Positions 1 to 8,547 of a stretch of DNA of 64,000 nucleotides are shown here, one piece after another (position 1 is the stretch's first letter; every line of letters begins with the position of its first letter). A program made the position numbers and the translations under genes. The notes beneath the pieces are model-generated. The model had not been told where the DNA came from. It ran no database searches and was given only the letters and a program-made list of their open reading frames with translations. Source of the stretch: Sunxiuqinia sp963678245 (lineage in GTDB: Bacteria > Bacteroidota > Bacteroidia > Bacteroidales > Prolixibacteraceae); contig OZ223309.1 in assembly GCA_965140765.1 (NCBI GenBank), forward strand, positions 1,674,001 through 1,738,000, given 5' to 3'.

Positions 1-9
1 CTCTTTTGC

Positions 10-63
10 ATTTGTGCTAACACAAATTCGTTTCACTTCAAATACTCAATCATTGAGTATTTG
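10..63. terminator. Two adjacent hairpins at the left edge
   Basis: Two perfect inverted repeats lie side by side. Positions 10-16 pair with 21-27 (7 bp stem, 4 nt loop), and 39-49 pair with 53-63 (11 bp stem, 3 nt loop TCA). The second is flanked by T-rich sequence and could be the terminator of a gene left of the window; the direction cannot be told. A protein-binding palindrome is the alternative. Confidence 0.4.
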
Positions 64-433
64 TGTTTGATGCTCGAATCTGAATAGTTGGAAAATTGTA
101 AGCATTGCTATCTATTTCGAGTTAAAAGAATGGATCGTTTGCTAAAAATAACAGCCTCATTTATTAATCCTGTTTACTGACTCATGCCATGCTGTAGGTT
201 TCTATTTACTGAAGGCTGATCGTATTTGAATTCTTTATAAATTAGCTATTCATTCTTAATTCTATCATCACCTTCATTAAAAAACTACAACCGCTTACAT
301 CTCTGTTTAAAGGTCAGTTGCGTAGTTGTTTAGCTGTGAGGTTCCTTTTTGCCTGTTGAATTTAATTTGTTATTATTAACTAATTTTAACAGGTTGATTG
401 ACGATCATCACTTAACAGTAAATTGATCTTTAT
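64..433. other. Intergenic DNA without recognisable gene
   Basis: AT-rich sequence with stops in all frames and no tRNA-like or coding-like stretch. I see nothing in it beyond the promoter-like box that follows at 434-441. Confidence 0.5.
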
Positions 434-441
434 TATCTTTG
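434..441 (+). promoter_or_regulatory. Bacteroidota -7 promoter box
   Basis: TATCTTTG matches the Bacteroidota sigma-ABfr -7 consensus TAnnTTTG exactly and lies 32 bp before the ATG of the C1 peptidase gene. No well-spaced -33 TTTG is visible, so only the -7 half is supported. Confidence 0.45.
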
Positions 442-472
442 TAGACCATTATAGATTATATTTTAAATATTT

Positions 473-1777
473 ATGAATAGAATTAGATTGAGTGTGGTGC
501 TGACACTGGTTGTTGTACTTTTCGTAGAGATGGTTAGTGCTCAGGAGCAGGAGAAGAAAGAAGGTTATCATTTTTCTATAGTAAAAGAAATTCCAACGAC
601 GTCAGTAAAGGATCAATTTAGATCCGGTACATGTTGGTCGTTTTCAGGTTTAGGTTTTCTCGAAGCTGAAATGATAAGAAAAGGCGTTCCAAGTGTTGAT
701 CTTTCCGAGATGTTTATCGTGTGGCATACTTACGATGAAAAAGCTATGAAATATGTTCGCCTACATGGAAATTTAAATTTTTCTGCAGGGGGCGCGTTCC
801 ATGATGTTACTCACGTGATTAAGAACTATGGAATTGTACCTGAAACAGTTTACGATGGACTGAATTACGGCGAGTCCAAGCATGTACACGGCGAAATGGA
901 TCGGATATTAAAAAGTCAGGTTGAGGGTGTTATTGAAAATCAAAATAAGAAATTAAGTATGGCTTGGCGAGAATCAATCCGGGGAACACTGGACTCATAT
1001 CTGGGTGAAATTCCAACAACTTTTGAGTACGAAGGAAGCACCTATACACCCATGAGCTTTGCTCAGGAATATGTGGGTCTTGATATGGATGACTATGTTG
1101 AAATCAGTTCATATTCTCACCATCCTTATTATTCTGAGTTTATTATTGAGGTTCCTGATAATTGGATGTGGGACGAGGTATACAACGTGCCCTTGAATGA
1201 CTTGCAAGCGATTATTGATAATGCAATTGAAATTGGATATACTGTTGCTTGGGCAGCCGATGTAAGTGAAAAAGGATTTAATACATCGAAAAAGGGGGTG
1301 GCTGTCGTTCCTGATGAAAGTTGGATTGAAACGAAAGAGCAAGAGTTGATAGCATCTGCAGATACAGCGGTCAGTAATCTGACCAATAACAGGCAGAGAG
1401 GCGATATGACTCCCGAGAAAGATGTATACTTTGATGATGCTGAAATTGCTAAGTGGGAAAATCTATCGGAAAAGGAAAAAGTTGAAGAAATATATAAGTT
1501 GGAAAAACCAGGCCCCGAAAAGGAAATAACTCAGGAAATTCGGCAAGAGGCTTTCGACAACTATTCCACGACTGATGACCATGGAATGCTAATTGTAGGT
1601 AAGGCGACAGATCAAAACGGAACCATTTATTATAAGGTAAAGAACTCTTGGGGAGAATATAATGACTATGACGGTTATTTTTTTGCATCGAAACCTTATA
1701 TCAGTTATAAGACCATGAGCATTATGGTGCATAAGGATGCGATTCCTAAAAGTATAAGAAAGAAATTAAATTTATAA
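473..1777 (+). CDS. Secreted C1-family cysteine peptidase (papain fold, bleomycin-hydrolase-like)
   Basis: 434 residues. A hydrophobic signal peptide covers about residues 1-23 (ends VSAQ), so the enzyme is exported. The papain-clan catalytic triad is visible: Cys54 in GTCWSFS, His370 in DDHGMLIVG and Asn391 in KNSWG. About 315 residues separate Cys from His, much more than in papain, which is the C1B arrangement seen in bleomycin hydrolase and PepC. Those are usually cytoplasmic aminopeptidases, whereas this one carries an export signal; members like it in Bacteroidota are annotated as C1 family peptidases. A TAnnTTTG box lies 32 bp upstream and a strong terminator follows, so it is a single-gene unit. 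The substrate is unknown. Confidence 0.88.
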   Translation: MNRIRLSVVLTLVVVLFVEMVSAQEQEKKEGYHFSIVKEIPTTSVKDQFRSGTCWSFSGLGFLEAEMIRKGVPSVDLSEMFIVWHTYDEKAMKYVRLHGNLNFSAGGAFHDVTHVIKNYGIVPETVYDGLNYGESKHVHGEMDRILKSQVEGVIENQNKKLSMAWRESIRGTLDSYLGEIPTTFEYEGSTYTPMSFAQEYVGLDMDDYVEISSYSHHPYYSEFIIEVPDNWMWDEVYNVPLNDLQAIIDNAIEIGYTVAWAADVSEKGFNTSKKGVAVVPDESWIETKEQELIASADTAVSNLTNNRQRGDMTPEKDVYFDDAEIAKWENLSEKEKVEEIYKLEKPGPEKEITQEIRQEAFDNYSTTDDHGMLIVGKATDQNGTIYYKVKNSWGEYNDYDGYFFASKPYISYKTMSIMVHKDAIPKSIRKKLNL

Positions 1778-1784
1778 TATCTTG

Positions 1785-1815
1785 AAAAAACTCCTTGCAC
1801 GGGAGTTTTTTTTTG
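1785..1815 (+). terminator. Rho-independent terminator after the C1 peptidase
   Basis: Positions 1785-1794 (six A then ACTCC-type arm) pair with 1802-1811 around a 7 nt loop, followed by a run of T. It starts just after the peptidase stop codon. Confidence 0.8.
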
Positions 1816-1909
1816 TCTTTTACTTATCGATTCAATTTGCCTGTTTATCTTTGGGCTCATAAAATAAACGTTGGGCTTTCATTTTTAGCTTCTTGTTGAT
1901 TCAATACGA

Positions 1910-2797
1910 ATGAAACGATTAATTTTTTGTTTTATATTGTTGTTTAGTTATACTATATCTCATGCTCAGGAAGATTGGGGATGGTGGAATGATTTGCATG
2001 GCTGGGAGGCTGGAATGCCTAATTGGCGTAGTTTTATTACAGTCAGTCCGGGGTTTCTTGGTCCCAATGCATTGCCGGTTCCTGAGGCTGCAAAAGGCGT
2101 GGTCGAACAAAGCAAAACCATTGAGTTTAGCACCGACTTTCATATCAGAACCGGAGATCAAACGCAAAACCTTTCAGGACGATTTTATTATCCATTTTCA
2201 GATAAAATTGCGATAGAACTGTATGGCGTTATCGTTGAACACTATTCCATGTCTGATTCGATTAGAGATGAGCGTGCAGCCCGTGATCGGGATGGTGAAG
2301 GACTTGCTGTTGGAGATCTGTATTTCGCGACCAATGTGCAGTTGGTAAAAGGACGGAAATTTCCGAATACGATGCTTCGAATGGTCGGAAAAACAGCTTC
2401 CGGTGGTCGGTTCGATGCTGCGCGTTACTCCGATAGTCCGGGCTACTATTTTGATCTGAGCTTTTCAAAAGAGATTCCTGAATTCATTGAAAATATTCAG
2501 GGATTACCTTTTGGGAGCTTTGGCTTTTATTCTTGGCAAACCAATGATCTAGATAATTTACAGAATGATGCATTTATGTATAGTCTTGGTATACAGCTGA
2601 AAAACGATACTTGGGAACTTACTAATTCCTTAAGCGGGTACTCCGGTTATAAGGATGAACGGGATCAGCCGATGATTTATATGCTGTCGTTAAAGCGAAA
2701 CCTCGAAAAAAATGCCATCAAATTTGAATATATTACAGGAATTCAGGATTACGAATATCAAACCATAAAACTGGCTTATTTATGGCAATGGAAGTAA
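1910..2797 (+). CDS. Exported protein of unknown function, probably beta-rich envelope protein
   Basis: 295 residues with a clear signal peptide (about residues 1-19, ending SHAQ). The mature part starts with a Trp-rich segment (EDWGWWNDLHGW) and continues as alternating aromatic/polar strands such as GRFYYPFSDKIAIELYG and IKLAYLWQWK, ending in an aromatic residue plus Lys. This is the look of a small outer-membrane beta-barrel or a periplasmic beta-sandwich. I do not recognise the family. The 3' end overlaps the start of the PAP2 phosphatase gene by 16 bp, so the two are almost certainly co-transcribed and translationally coupled; a role in lipid or envelope handling is a context inference only. 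Confidence 0.75.
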   Translation: MKRLIFCFILLFSYTISHAQEDWGWWNDLHGWEAGMPNWRSFITVSPGFLGPNALPVPEAAKGVVEQSKTIEFSTDFHIRTGDQTQNLSGRFYYPFSDKIAIELYGVIVEHYSMSDSIRDERAARDRDGEGLAVGDLYFATNVQLVKGRKFPNTMLRMVGKTASGGRFDAARYSDSPGYYFDLSFSKEIPEFIENIQGLPFGSFGFYSWQTNDLDNLQNDAFMYSLGIQLKNDTWELTNSLSGYSGYKDERDQPMIYMLSLKRNLEKNAIKFEYITGIQDYEYQTIKLAYLWQWK

Positions 2798-3471
2798 AAA
2801 GATCATTTAAGAATCTGTTTGAAAATCCAGGAATTGTTGCGTTCTTATGGGCATGTGTAGGATTTTTACTGATTGGCATTTGGGTGCTTGCAAGCACGAA
2901 ACATGGGGATGTTGTATTATTTGTTAATCGATATTCGAAAGAGGAGTTTGATCGTTTGGTTGGCGTAATAACCGACTTGGGATCAGGTGTTTTTGCTGCC
3001 TCGTTGATGGTTGCTTTGCTATTCTGGAAGGTTCGTGCCGGGCTGACTGGTCTAATTAGTCTCGGGTTTGTCGGAATTTTCACGAATGTTTTAAAGAGAC
3101 AAGTATTTTCCGAACGGATACGTCCATTCAACTATTTTTATTACGACGATTTTCAACGCTTTATTTATACTGCCGAGTTGAACTACCATTTTAGCTTTCC
3201 TTCCGGTCATACCATGACAATTTTTTCGGTTATGAGCGTTTTAGCAATTATGTTTGGAAGAAGGACAGTCGGAATACTATTCTTTCTGATTGCGCTGGTG
3301 GTTGGCTTTTCGCGTATTTATCTTCTTCAACACTTTTTTCTTGATGTTTACGTAGGATCTTTTTTTGGTGTAATTAGTACATTTTTAGCTGTTTTAGTCC
3401 TAAATGGATTGCTTCGTTTGCAACGATTCTCTTGGTTTGACAAACCAGCCTATCTGATTAAATTTAAGTAG
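2782..3471 (+). CDS. PAP2-family membrane phosphatase
   Basis: 229 residues with about five to six hydrophobic segments. The acid phosphatase/PAP2 signature is present: Lys105 followed by Arg114-Pro115 (motif 1, with a slightly longer K-to-RP spacing than the consensus), Pro141-Ser-Gly-His144 (motif 2), and Ser178-Arg179 with His185 and Asp189 (motif 3, SRxxxxxHxxxD). Family members dephosphorylate lipid phosphates such as phosphatidate or undecaprenyl pyrophosphate at the outer face of the inner membrane; the substrate here cannot be read. The start lies inside the preceding gene (16 bp overlap). An ATG 6 bp further in is an equally good start. Convergent with the GT39 gene. Confidence 0.88.
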   Translation: MAMEVKRSFKNLFENPGIVAFLWACVGFLLIGIWVLASTKHGDVVLFVNRYSKEEFDRLVGVITDLGSGVFAASLMVALLFWKVRAGLTGLISLGFVGIFTNVLKRQVFSERIRPFNYFYYDDFQRFIYTAELNYHFSFPSGHTMTIFSVMSVLAIMFGRRTVGILFFLIALVVGFSRIYLLQHFFLDVYVGSFFGVISTFLAVLVLNGLLRLQRFSWFDKPAYLIKFK

Positions 3472-3600
3472 ATAGTAGAAGGTTCATTCATCGTGATTGC
3501 CGCATCAGTATCTACTTTTTCAAAGCCGTCATTTGTTTCATCGTATTGACATTGGTCATTTTATATCAACTAAATGACATTGGATAAACTTACGGATATT

Positions 3601-5172
3601 CTAGTTATTTTTTCGTGTAATTAAAACCGTTGTAGGTGTTTCGAAAATATCTCTGGACGAAAAGGAAACTTCAACATTCGAGGGAAGTTGCACATCTTCA
3701 AGCCTTCTTGTTGTTGAGATAATCACTCCATCCGGATTCTCTTCAAAAAAGCTTTTAAATTCGTCGGGTTTAATTTCCGTTAGTTCTTTTTGCAAATAGA
3801 AAGAATAGGAAGGATTGAATTTTTCGAAATAACGAACTTCCTTTCCTGCTATTAAATGAAGGCTTTGGGCTACCGGATTTTCCTCATCAATTCTCGGAAA
3901 TACGAAAAGCATAAAACACAAGCTGCCTAAAATAGTTGTTAGGCCAATTGTTTGAAGCGATTGCCTCAAAAGACCTTTGTTGTATAGAACATACGCAATA
4001 ATAAAGCCTACGGGGATGGGTAGAAAATACAAAGCCAAATAGTTAAGATGAGCCAGTGCCGGATCGAACTTAATACCGAAATACAGCGCTGGGATCAGAA
4101 TGACTCCAATTGCCAGAAGTCCAATTAAACTAACTTTTGGTTTTGCTTTCTGCAAATCGATTTTGCATAACCAAAGGCCAATTAAAATTGCAAAGTAAGG
4201 ATATGCCGGAACAGTGTAGTTGGGAAGTTTGGTTCTCGATATGGCAAAGAAGGTTACGATTGTTAGACCAGCAATCAAGTTAATTAACACAAAGTCATCT
4301 TTTCTATTATTAAATGCATTTTTTAATGCTTGAACAATAAATACCGAAAAGGGGAAAAGACCGAATAAAACGAACAAGATGGTGATTAAAAATATACCTC
4401 CATGTCCTTCCATTTCACTTGAGAAACGTCCCAGGTTGTGTTTGAAAAAGAACCCCTCAGTCCATTGTCCGTTCGTTTTTAGGTGAACCAGAATATACCA
4501 GGGCAAAGCAATAGCCACAACAATTAAAGCACCTAAAAAAGGTTTCAGTTGTTTAATTGCTTTCCAGTTAAAACGTCTACTGAAAATCAGGAATAAAAGA
4601 AAGATTAAGCCGGGCAAACCAATAGCAACCGGTCCTTTTGACAAAGTGCCTAATCCGACAGAAACATAGAGCAGAATCAAATAAATTGTTCTTTTCTCTT
4701 TAATAACAGCATAAAAACTAAAGATACTTGCCGTAAAGAAAAAGATGAGGTAAGGGTCAGGAACGGCCAAATGAAACTGAATACTGAGGTGAATGGAGGC
4801 CAGTAAGATAAAGCTGGTCCATAGAGCAAGTTTTTCAGAATGAAATCTCCGAACAAATAAAAAACTGATTAAAATAGTGAGTGCCCCAAACATCGCTGAA
4901 AAAAAACGGGCAGCAAATGCATTTACTCCAAAAACAGAATAACTCAGCATCATAAAAAAGTAGTGTAGGGGAGGCTTGTCTGTTCTCAGTTCTTGATTAA
5001 AAGTTGGTACAATCCAATCGCCACGTTCAAACATTTCGGACGCACAGGTGGCATTTTTGGCTTCATCTAAAATATAGATGCTGCTGCCTCCCAGATTGAT
5101 CGTATAAATACCCATCGCAAAAATAAAGATGAACCATGGGTAAAGGGTGGGATTATTTAATCGTTTGAGCAT
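3601..5172 (-). CDS. GT39/ArnT-like membrane glycosyltransferase
   Basis: 523 residues with roughly a dozen transmembrane segments. The first periplasmic loop holds the family signature: DEAKNA near residue 35, then the segment ERGDWIVPTFN and RTDKPPLHYF. This is the layout of dolichyl-phosphate-mannose mannosyltransferase-like (PMT, GT39) and ArnT-type enzymes, which move a sugar from a polyprenyl-phosphate carrier to lipid A, protein or glycan outside the inner membrane. The divergent neighbour at 5285 is a GT2 polyprenyl-phosphate sugar synthase, the enzyme type that makes such donors, so the pair probably works together. Acceptor and sugar are unknown. Confidence 0.88.
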   Translation of the reverse strand: MLKRLNNPTLYPWFIFIFAMGIYTINLGGSSIYILDEAKNATCASEMFERGDWIVPTFNQELRTDKPPLHYFFMMLSYSVFGVNAFAARFFSAMFGALTILISFLFVRRFHSEKLALWTSFILLASIHLSIQFHLAVPDPYLIFFFTASIFSFYAVIKEKRTIYLILLYVSVGLGTLSKGPVAIGLPGLIFLLFLIFSRRFNWKAIKQLKPFLGALIVVAIALPWYILVHLKTNGQWTEGFFFKHNLGRFSSEMEGHGGIFLITILFVLFGLFPFSVFIVQALKNAFNNRKDDFVLINLIAGLTIVTFFAISRTKLPNYTVPAYPYFAILIGLWLCKIDLQKAKPKVSLIGLLAIGVILIPALYFGIKFDPALAHLNYLALYFLPIPVGFIIAYVLYNKGLLRQSLQTIGLTTILGSLCFMLFVFPRIDEENPVAQSLHLIAGKEVRYFEKFNPSYSFYLQKELTEIKPDEFKSFFEENPDGVIISTTRRLEDVQLPSNVEVSFSSRDIFETPTTVLITRKNN

Positions 5173-5284
5173 GAGCTAAAATTGCTATTTAATGATAATT
5201 GTATTAGATTACTTTCAGCCTTTTTCTTAATTTCGCACCGCTAAATAACGAAATTTTACGCAAAATATCCTTAAACAGAGAATC

Positions 5285-6229
5285 ATGAAACAATTAAGTT
5301 TGGTCATTTGTGTTTACAATGAAGAGTTGAACATCAAACCACTTAGTGTACAAATAAAAGCCGCCCTAGAAGATATTGATTTCGAAGCCATTTTTGTAGA
5401 TGATGGATCAACCGACCGAACACGGGAAGAAATTAAAGCGATTAATGATGAGCGTTTTCTGCTTCTGGAGTTGAAGAAGAATTATGGTCAAAGTTCGGCA
5501 TTGCAGGCTGGAATTGATGCCGCTTCTGGTGAGTATGTGGCGTTAATTGATGGCGATTTGCAAAATGATCCTGCAGATATTCCGATGATGATGAAAATGG
5601 CGAAAGACGGATCGTGGGATATGGTTGCCGGTGTTCGAGCCAACCGTAAAGATGGCGCGTTCTTGCGGAAAATACCAAGTAAAATTGCTAACTATTTAAT
5701 CCGCGAGGCTACAGGGCTCCGAATGAAAGACCTTGGCTGCACCTTGAAGGTGTTTACAAACGAATCTATTAAAAGCATCCACATTTATGGTGAACTTCAT
5801 CGTTTTATTCCGGCATTATTAGCCTTGGAAGGTTCTACAAAATTAACACAGGTTGATGTCAACCACCGGGCTCGCGAGTTCGGAAAGTCAAAATATAATT
5901 TGAGTCGCACAACCCGTGTTTTTAGTGATTTGATTTTAATGGTTTTCTTAAAAAAATACATGCAACGGCCGATGCACTTCTTTGGAGGAATTGGTATTGT
6001 AACGTTAGGAATTGGTTTTCTGATCAATTTTTATTTGCTGATGTTAAAAATATTTGGTCACGACATTTGGGGGAAACCAATTCTTATTCTTGGAATGATA
6101 CTGGTAATGGGAGGTATTCAGTTTATTACCATTGGTATTATGGCTGAAATTTTAATGAGAACATATTACGAAGGTCAGGATAAAAAGCCATATCGCGTGA
6201 AAAAGATAAAACCAACCAGCGAGTATTAA
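5285..6229 (+). CDS. GT2 polyprenyl-phosphate glycosyltransferase (GtrB/DPM1-like)
   Basis: 314 residues. The N-terminal GT-A domain shows VICVYNEELN at residues 7-16, DDGSTDRT near residue 40 and the nucleotide-sugar/metal motif DGDLQNDP near residue 95. Two hydrophobic segments follow at about 232-255 and 266-290, as in GtrB and bacterial DPM1 homologues that load a sugar from UDP or GDP onto a polyprenyl phosphate at the inner membrane. The final about 20 residues are basic. Divergent from the GT39 gene, which would use its product. A box TAATTTCG at 5228-5235 is one base off the Bacteroidota -7 consensus. Its stop is separated from the stop of the convergent kinase gene by one base. Confidence 0.9.
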   Translation: MKQLSLVICVYNEELNIKPLSVQIKAALEDIDFEAIFVDDGSTDRTREEIKAINDERFLLLELKKNYGQSSALQAGIDAASGEYVALIDGDLQNDPADIPMMMKMAKDGSWDMVAGVRANRKDGAFLRKIPSKIANYLIREATGLRMKDLGCTLKVFTNESIKSIHIYGELHRFIPALLALEGSTKLTQVDVNHRAREFGKSKYNLSRTTRVFSDLILMVFLKKYMQRPMHFFGGIGIVTLGIGFLINFYLLMLKIFGHDIWGKPILILGMILVMGGIQFITIGIMAEILMRTYYEGQDKKPYRVKKIKPTSEY

Positions 6230-6230
6230 T

Positions 6231-8456
6231 TTATAATTCAAGCTGGTTGTTTTCAGCCGGAATAGTAAAGTAGAAGCGCGAACCCTGACCTGGTTCGGAC
6301 ATGACCCAAATATGGCCGCCCAATTTTTCGACCAGCGATTTGGTGATTGACAATCCAAGACCATTTCCTCCATAGGTGCGTGACGAGTACTCTTCAACTT
6401 GCTTAAAGGCTGAAAAGATGTCTTTTTGTTTATCTGGATGGATACCAATCCCTGAGTCTTTTACAAAAAACTGTAAAACACTGTCCTCGCGATATTTATA
6501 GCCGAATTCAATGTCGCCTGATTCTGTGAATTTTATGGCGTTGCTTAGTAGGTTGATTAAGATTTGCTTTAGTCTGACTTCATCTGTTTTTATATTGAAG
6601 CTATTGTTTTTAATCCCTTTGCTGAGTTTCATCTGTACATCTTTTCCGGCACGTTCCAACTGTCTTTTAATCATGATCTGCAAATCATCCATCAAGAAGT
6701 TAATTTTGCAATTGGTTTTATAAATTTTCAGTTGATTCGCTTCAATCTTGCTCAAGTCAATAATGTCGTTGATTAGTGTCAATAAGTGCTCTCCGCTATT
6801 ATTAATATGCCGGATATACTCTTTGCGTGTGGACAATTCTATATCATCTACCTCTAATAGCGACGAAAAGCCTAGAATGCTATTCATTGGAGTTCTGATT
6901 TCATGACTCATATTCGCTAAAAATGAAGATTTCAATCGATCGCTTTCTTCTGCTCTCCTTTTTGCATCAATCAATTCTTGTTCAGCTTTTATTCGTTTCG
7001 AAATATCGTGTACAATTGCATAAATGTAAATACTTTTATCGATGTTAATTTTTCCACTATGAATCTCAACGTCTTTTAATTGTCCATTTTTGAGCAAATG
7101 CTTTTGTTCAAAATGACTATTTTGCTTTTCTGACTGAGTGAAAAATGCATCAAGATCGATTTGTGGTAACTGACATAATTCACTAAAATGCAGTCCTTTT
7201 AACTGAGGTTGCGAATAGCCGTAAAATTTAGCAGCTGCCTTATTCGCATTTTTTATTACCTGAGACTTGGTATCAATGAGCAGCATCATCGAATGGTTCT
7301 CATTAAAAATATTTAAGTAGTTTTCTGCAAAAACTCGATAACGCTTCTCTTTTTTTCGTTTTAAATTGATAAAAAAGATAGCAAGGGAAAGGACAACGAA
7401 CACCCCGGCAACAATGCTGGATATTTCGTAGAATTCAGGCTTCGAGATTTCGATTTTTCGATTAGGATCATTTAAAACAATTGCAGATTCAGGAATTAGC
7501 TCTGGGTTGAGATGAAATTTTTTAACCAAGTTATAATCGATAATGCTGTTAGATGACACATCTGATCTTACTCTTATAGACTGAAGAGTGGTGCCGCTCA
7601 ATATTTGTTTTGCGATTAAACAGGCTGAATACATTTGTTCATAATAAGAGATTGCAGTTCCTGCGATGTATCCACCTCCATCCCCTATATCATAGGCATA
7701 GTAAATTGGACTATTTGAATTGGTTGATAACATTTTTGCGATCTGGTCAAAAGATAGATAGTCATCCTTAAGTCGATAAGAGGCTAGTAGAAAAATTATT
7801 TGATTGGAAGGAATTTGTTGGATTTTTCGTCGGTATTCTTCTCGTGTGTAATTGCTGGCATTTAATATTTCGTAATTCAGGTTTGGAAATAAGGAAATTG
7901 TTTTCTCAAAAACTTTTAAATCGGCAATAGCGGTTGTTGTGCTATCAGTAATCACCTGAAGATTATTTCTTCCAGGATGTAGTTTTTGTATTAATGGCAA
8001 TGTCTTTTCGAGAGAAATATTTTCAGCAATACCTGTTACCCATTCGTTTTGATCTTGTTCGAATGCTTTCTCTAGATCATTTACACCCCAAAAAACAATC
8101 GGTATTTCCGGGAATAACGTTGCTTGATGCTCCAAGCAAAATTCGAAAGCGTTGTCGTTACAGGCAATTACAATATCGTAATTACGATGTTCCTTTTGCT
8201 TTATCCGAATCCGTTCATAGGTGCTGGTATTTAGTTGTCTGTTGGGATAGCGTTTTGAATCGAGAAATTCAATATCAATAATATTGTCTGACTGCGGAAA
8301 TACATCGTACAAAGCTTTCTCTGATTTTTGATAAATATGAAAAGTTGCGTCGTATGAATAGATGACTAAAATTTTCGTTGAAGAAACTTGACCTAGCGCA
8401 TAACTAACTGTGAATAATAAGCAATTCAGAATAAAATATGTTGGGATGTTTCGCAC
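6231..8456 (-). CDS. Sensor histidine kinase with periplasmic binding-protein-like sensor and PAS domain
   Basis: 741 residues. Order: signal or first membrane segment (1-22); a periplasmic region of about 300 residues resembling ABC sugar/peptide substrate-binding proteins (e.g. DIVIACNDNAFEFCLE and IPIVFWGVNDLE); a transmembrane helix near residue 345; a PAS domain (about 370-490); HisKA with phospho-acceptor His518 in MSHEIRTPMNS; and HATPase_c with NLLSNAIKFTESG, DSGIGIHP and GGNGLGLSI. No receiver or output domain follows and no response regulator is adjacent, so it is an orphan kinase. The start is GTG: an in-frame stop lies just upstream and no ATG precedes the signal sequence. The ligand is unknown. 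Confidence 0.9.
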   Translation of the reverse strand: MRNIPTYFILNCLLFTVSYALGQVSSTKILVIYSYDATFHIYQKSEKALYDVFPQSDNIIDIEFLDSKRYPNRQLNTSTYERIRIKQKEHRNYDIVIACNDNAFEFCLEHQATLFPEIPIVFWGVNDLEKAFEQDQNEWVTGIAENISLEKTLPLIQKLHPGRNNLQVITDSTTTAIADLKVFEKTISLFPNLNYEILNASNYTREEYRRKIQQIPSNQIIFLLASYRLKDDYLSFDQIAKMLSTNSNSPIYYAYDIGDGGGYIAGTAISYYEQMYSACLIAKQILSGTTLQSIRVRSDVSSNSIIDYNLVKKFHLNPELIPESAIVLNDPNRKIEISKPEFYEISSIVAGVFVVLSLAIFFINLKRKKEKRYRVFAENYLNIFNENHSMMLLIDTKSQVIKNANKAAAKFYGYSQPQLKGLHFSELCQLPQIDLDAFFTQSEKQNSHFEQKHLLKNGQLKDVEIHSGKINIDKSIYIYAIVHDISKRIKAEQELIDAKRRAEESDRLKSSFLANMSHEIRTPMNSILGFSSLLEVDDIELSTRKEYIRHINNSGEHLLTLINDIIDLSKIEANQLKIYKTNCKINFLMDDLQIMIKRQLERAGKDVQMKLSKGIKNNSFNIKTDEVRLKQILINLLSNAIKFTESGDIEFGYKYREDSVLQFFVKDSGIGIHPDKQKDIFSAFKQVEEYSSRTYGGNGLGLSITKSLVEKLGGHIWVMSEPGQGSRFYFTIPAENNQLEL

Positions 8457-8547
8457 CGTATAATTTTAGGGTAATATTATTTAGTCAAATGGCAGGTAAA
8501 AATAGTTTTTTTTAGAACAAAACTAAAATGGAAATTCAGCTTATTTT

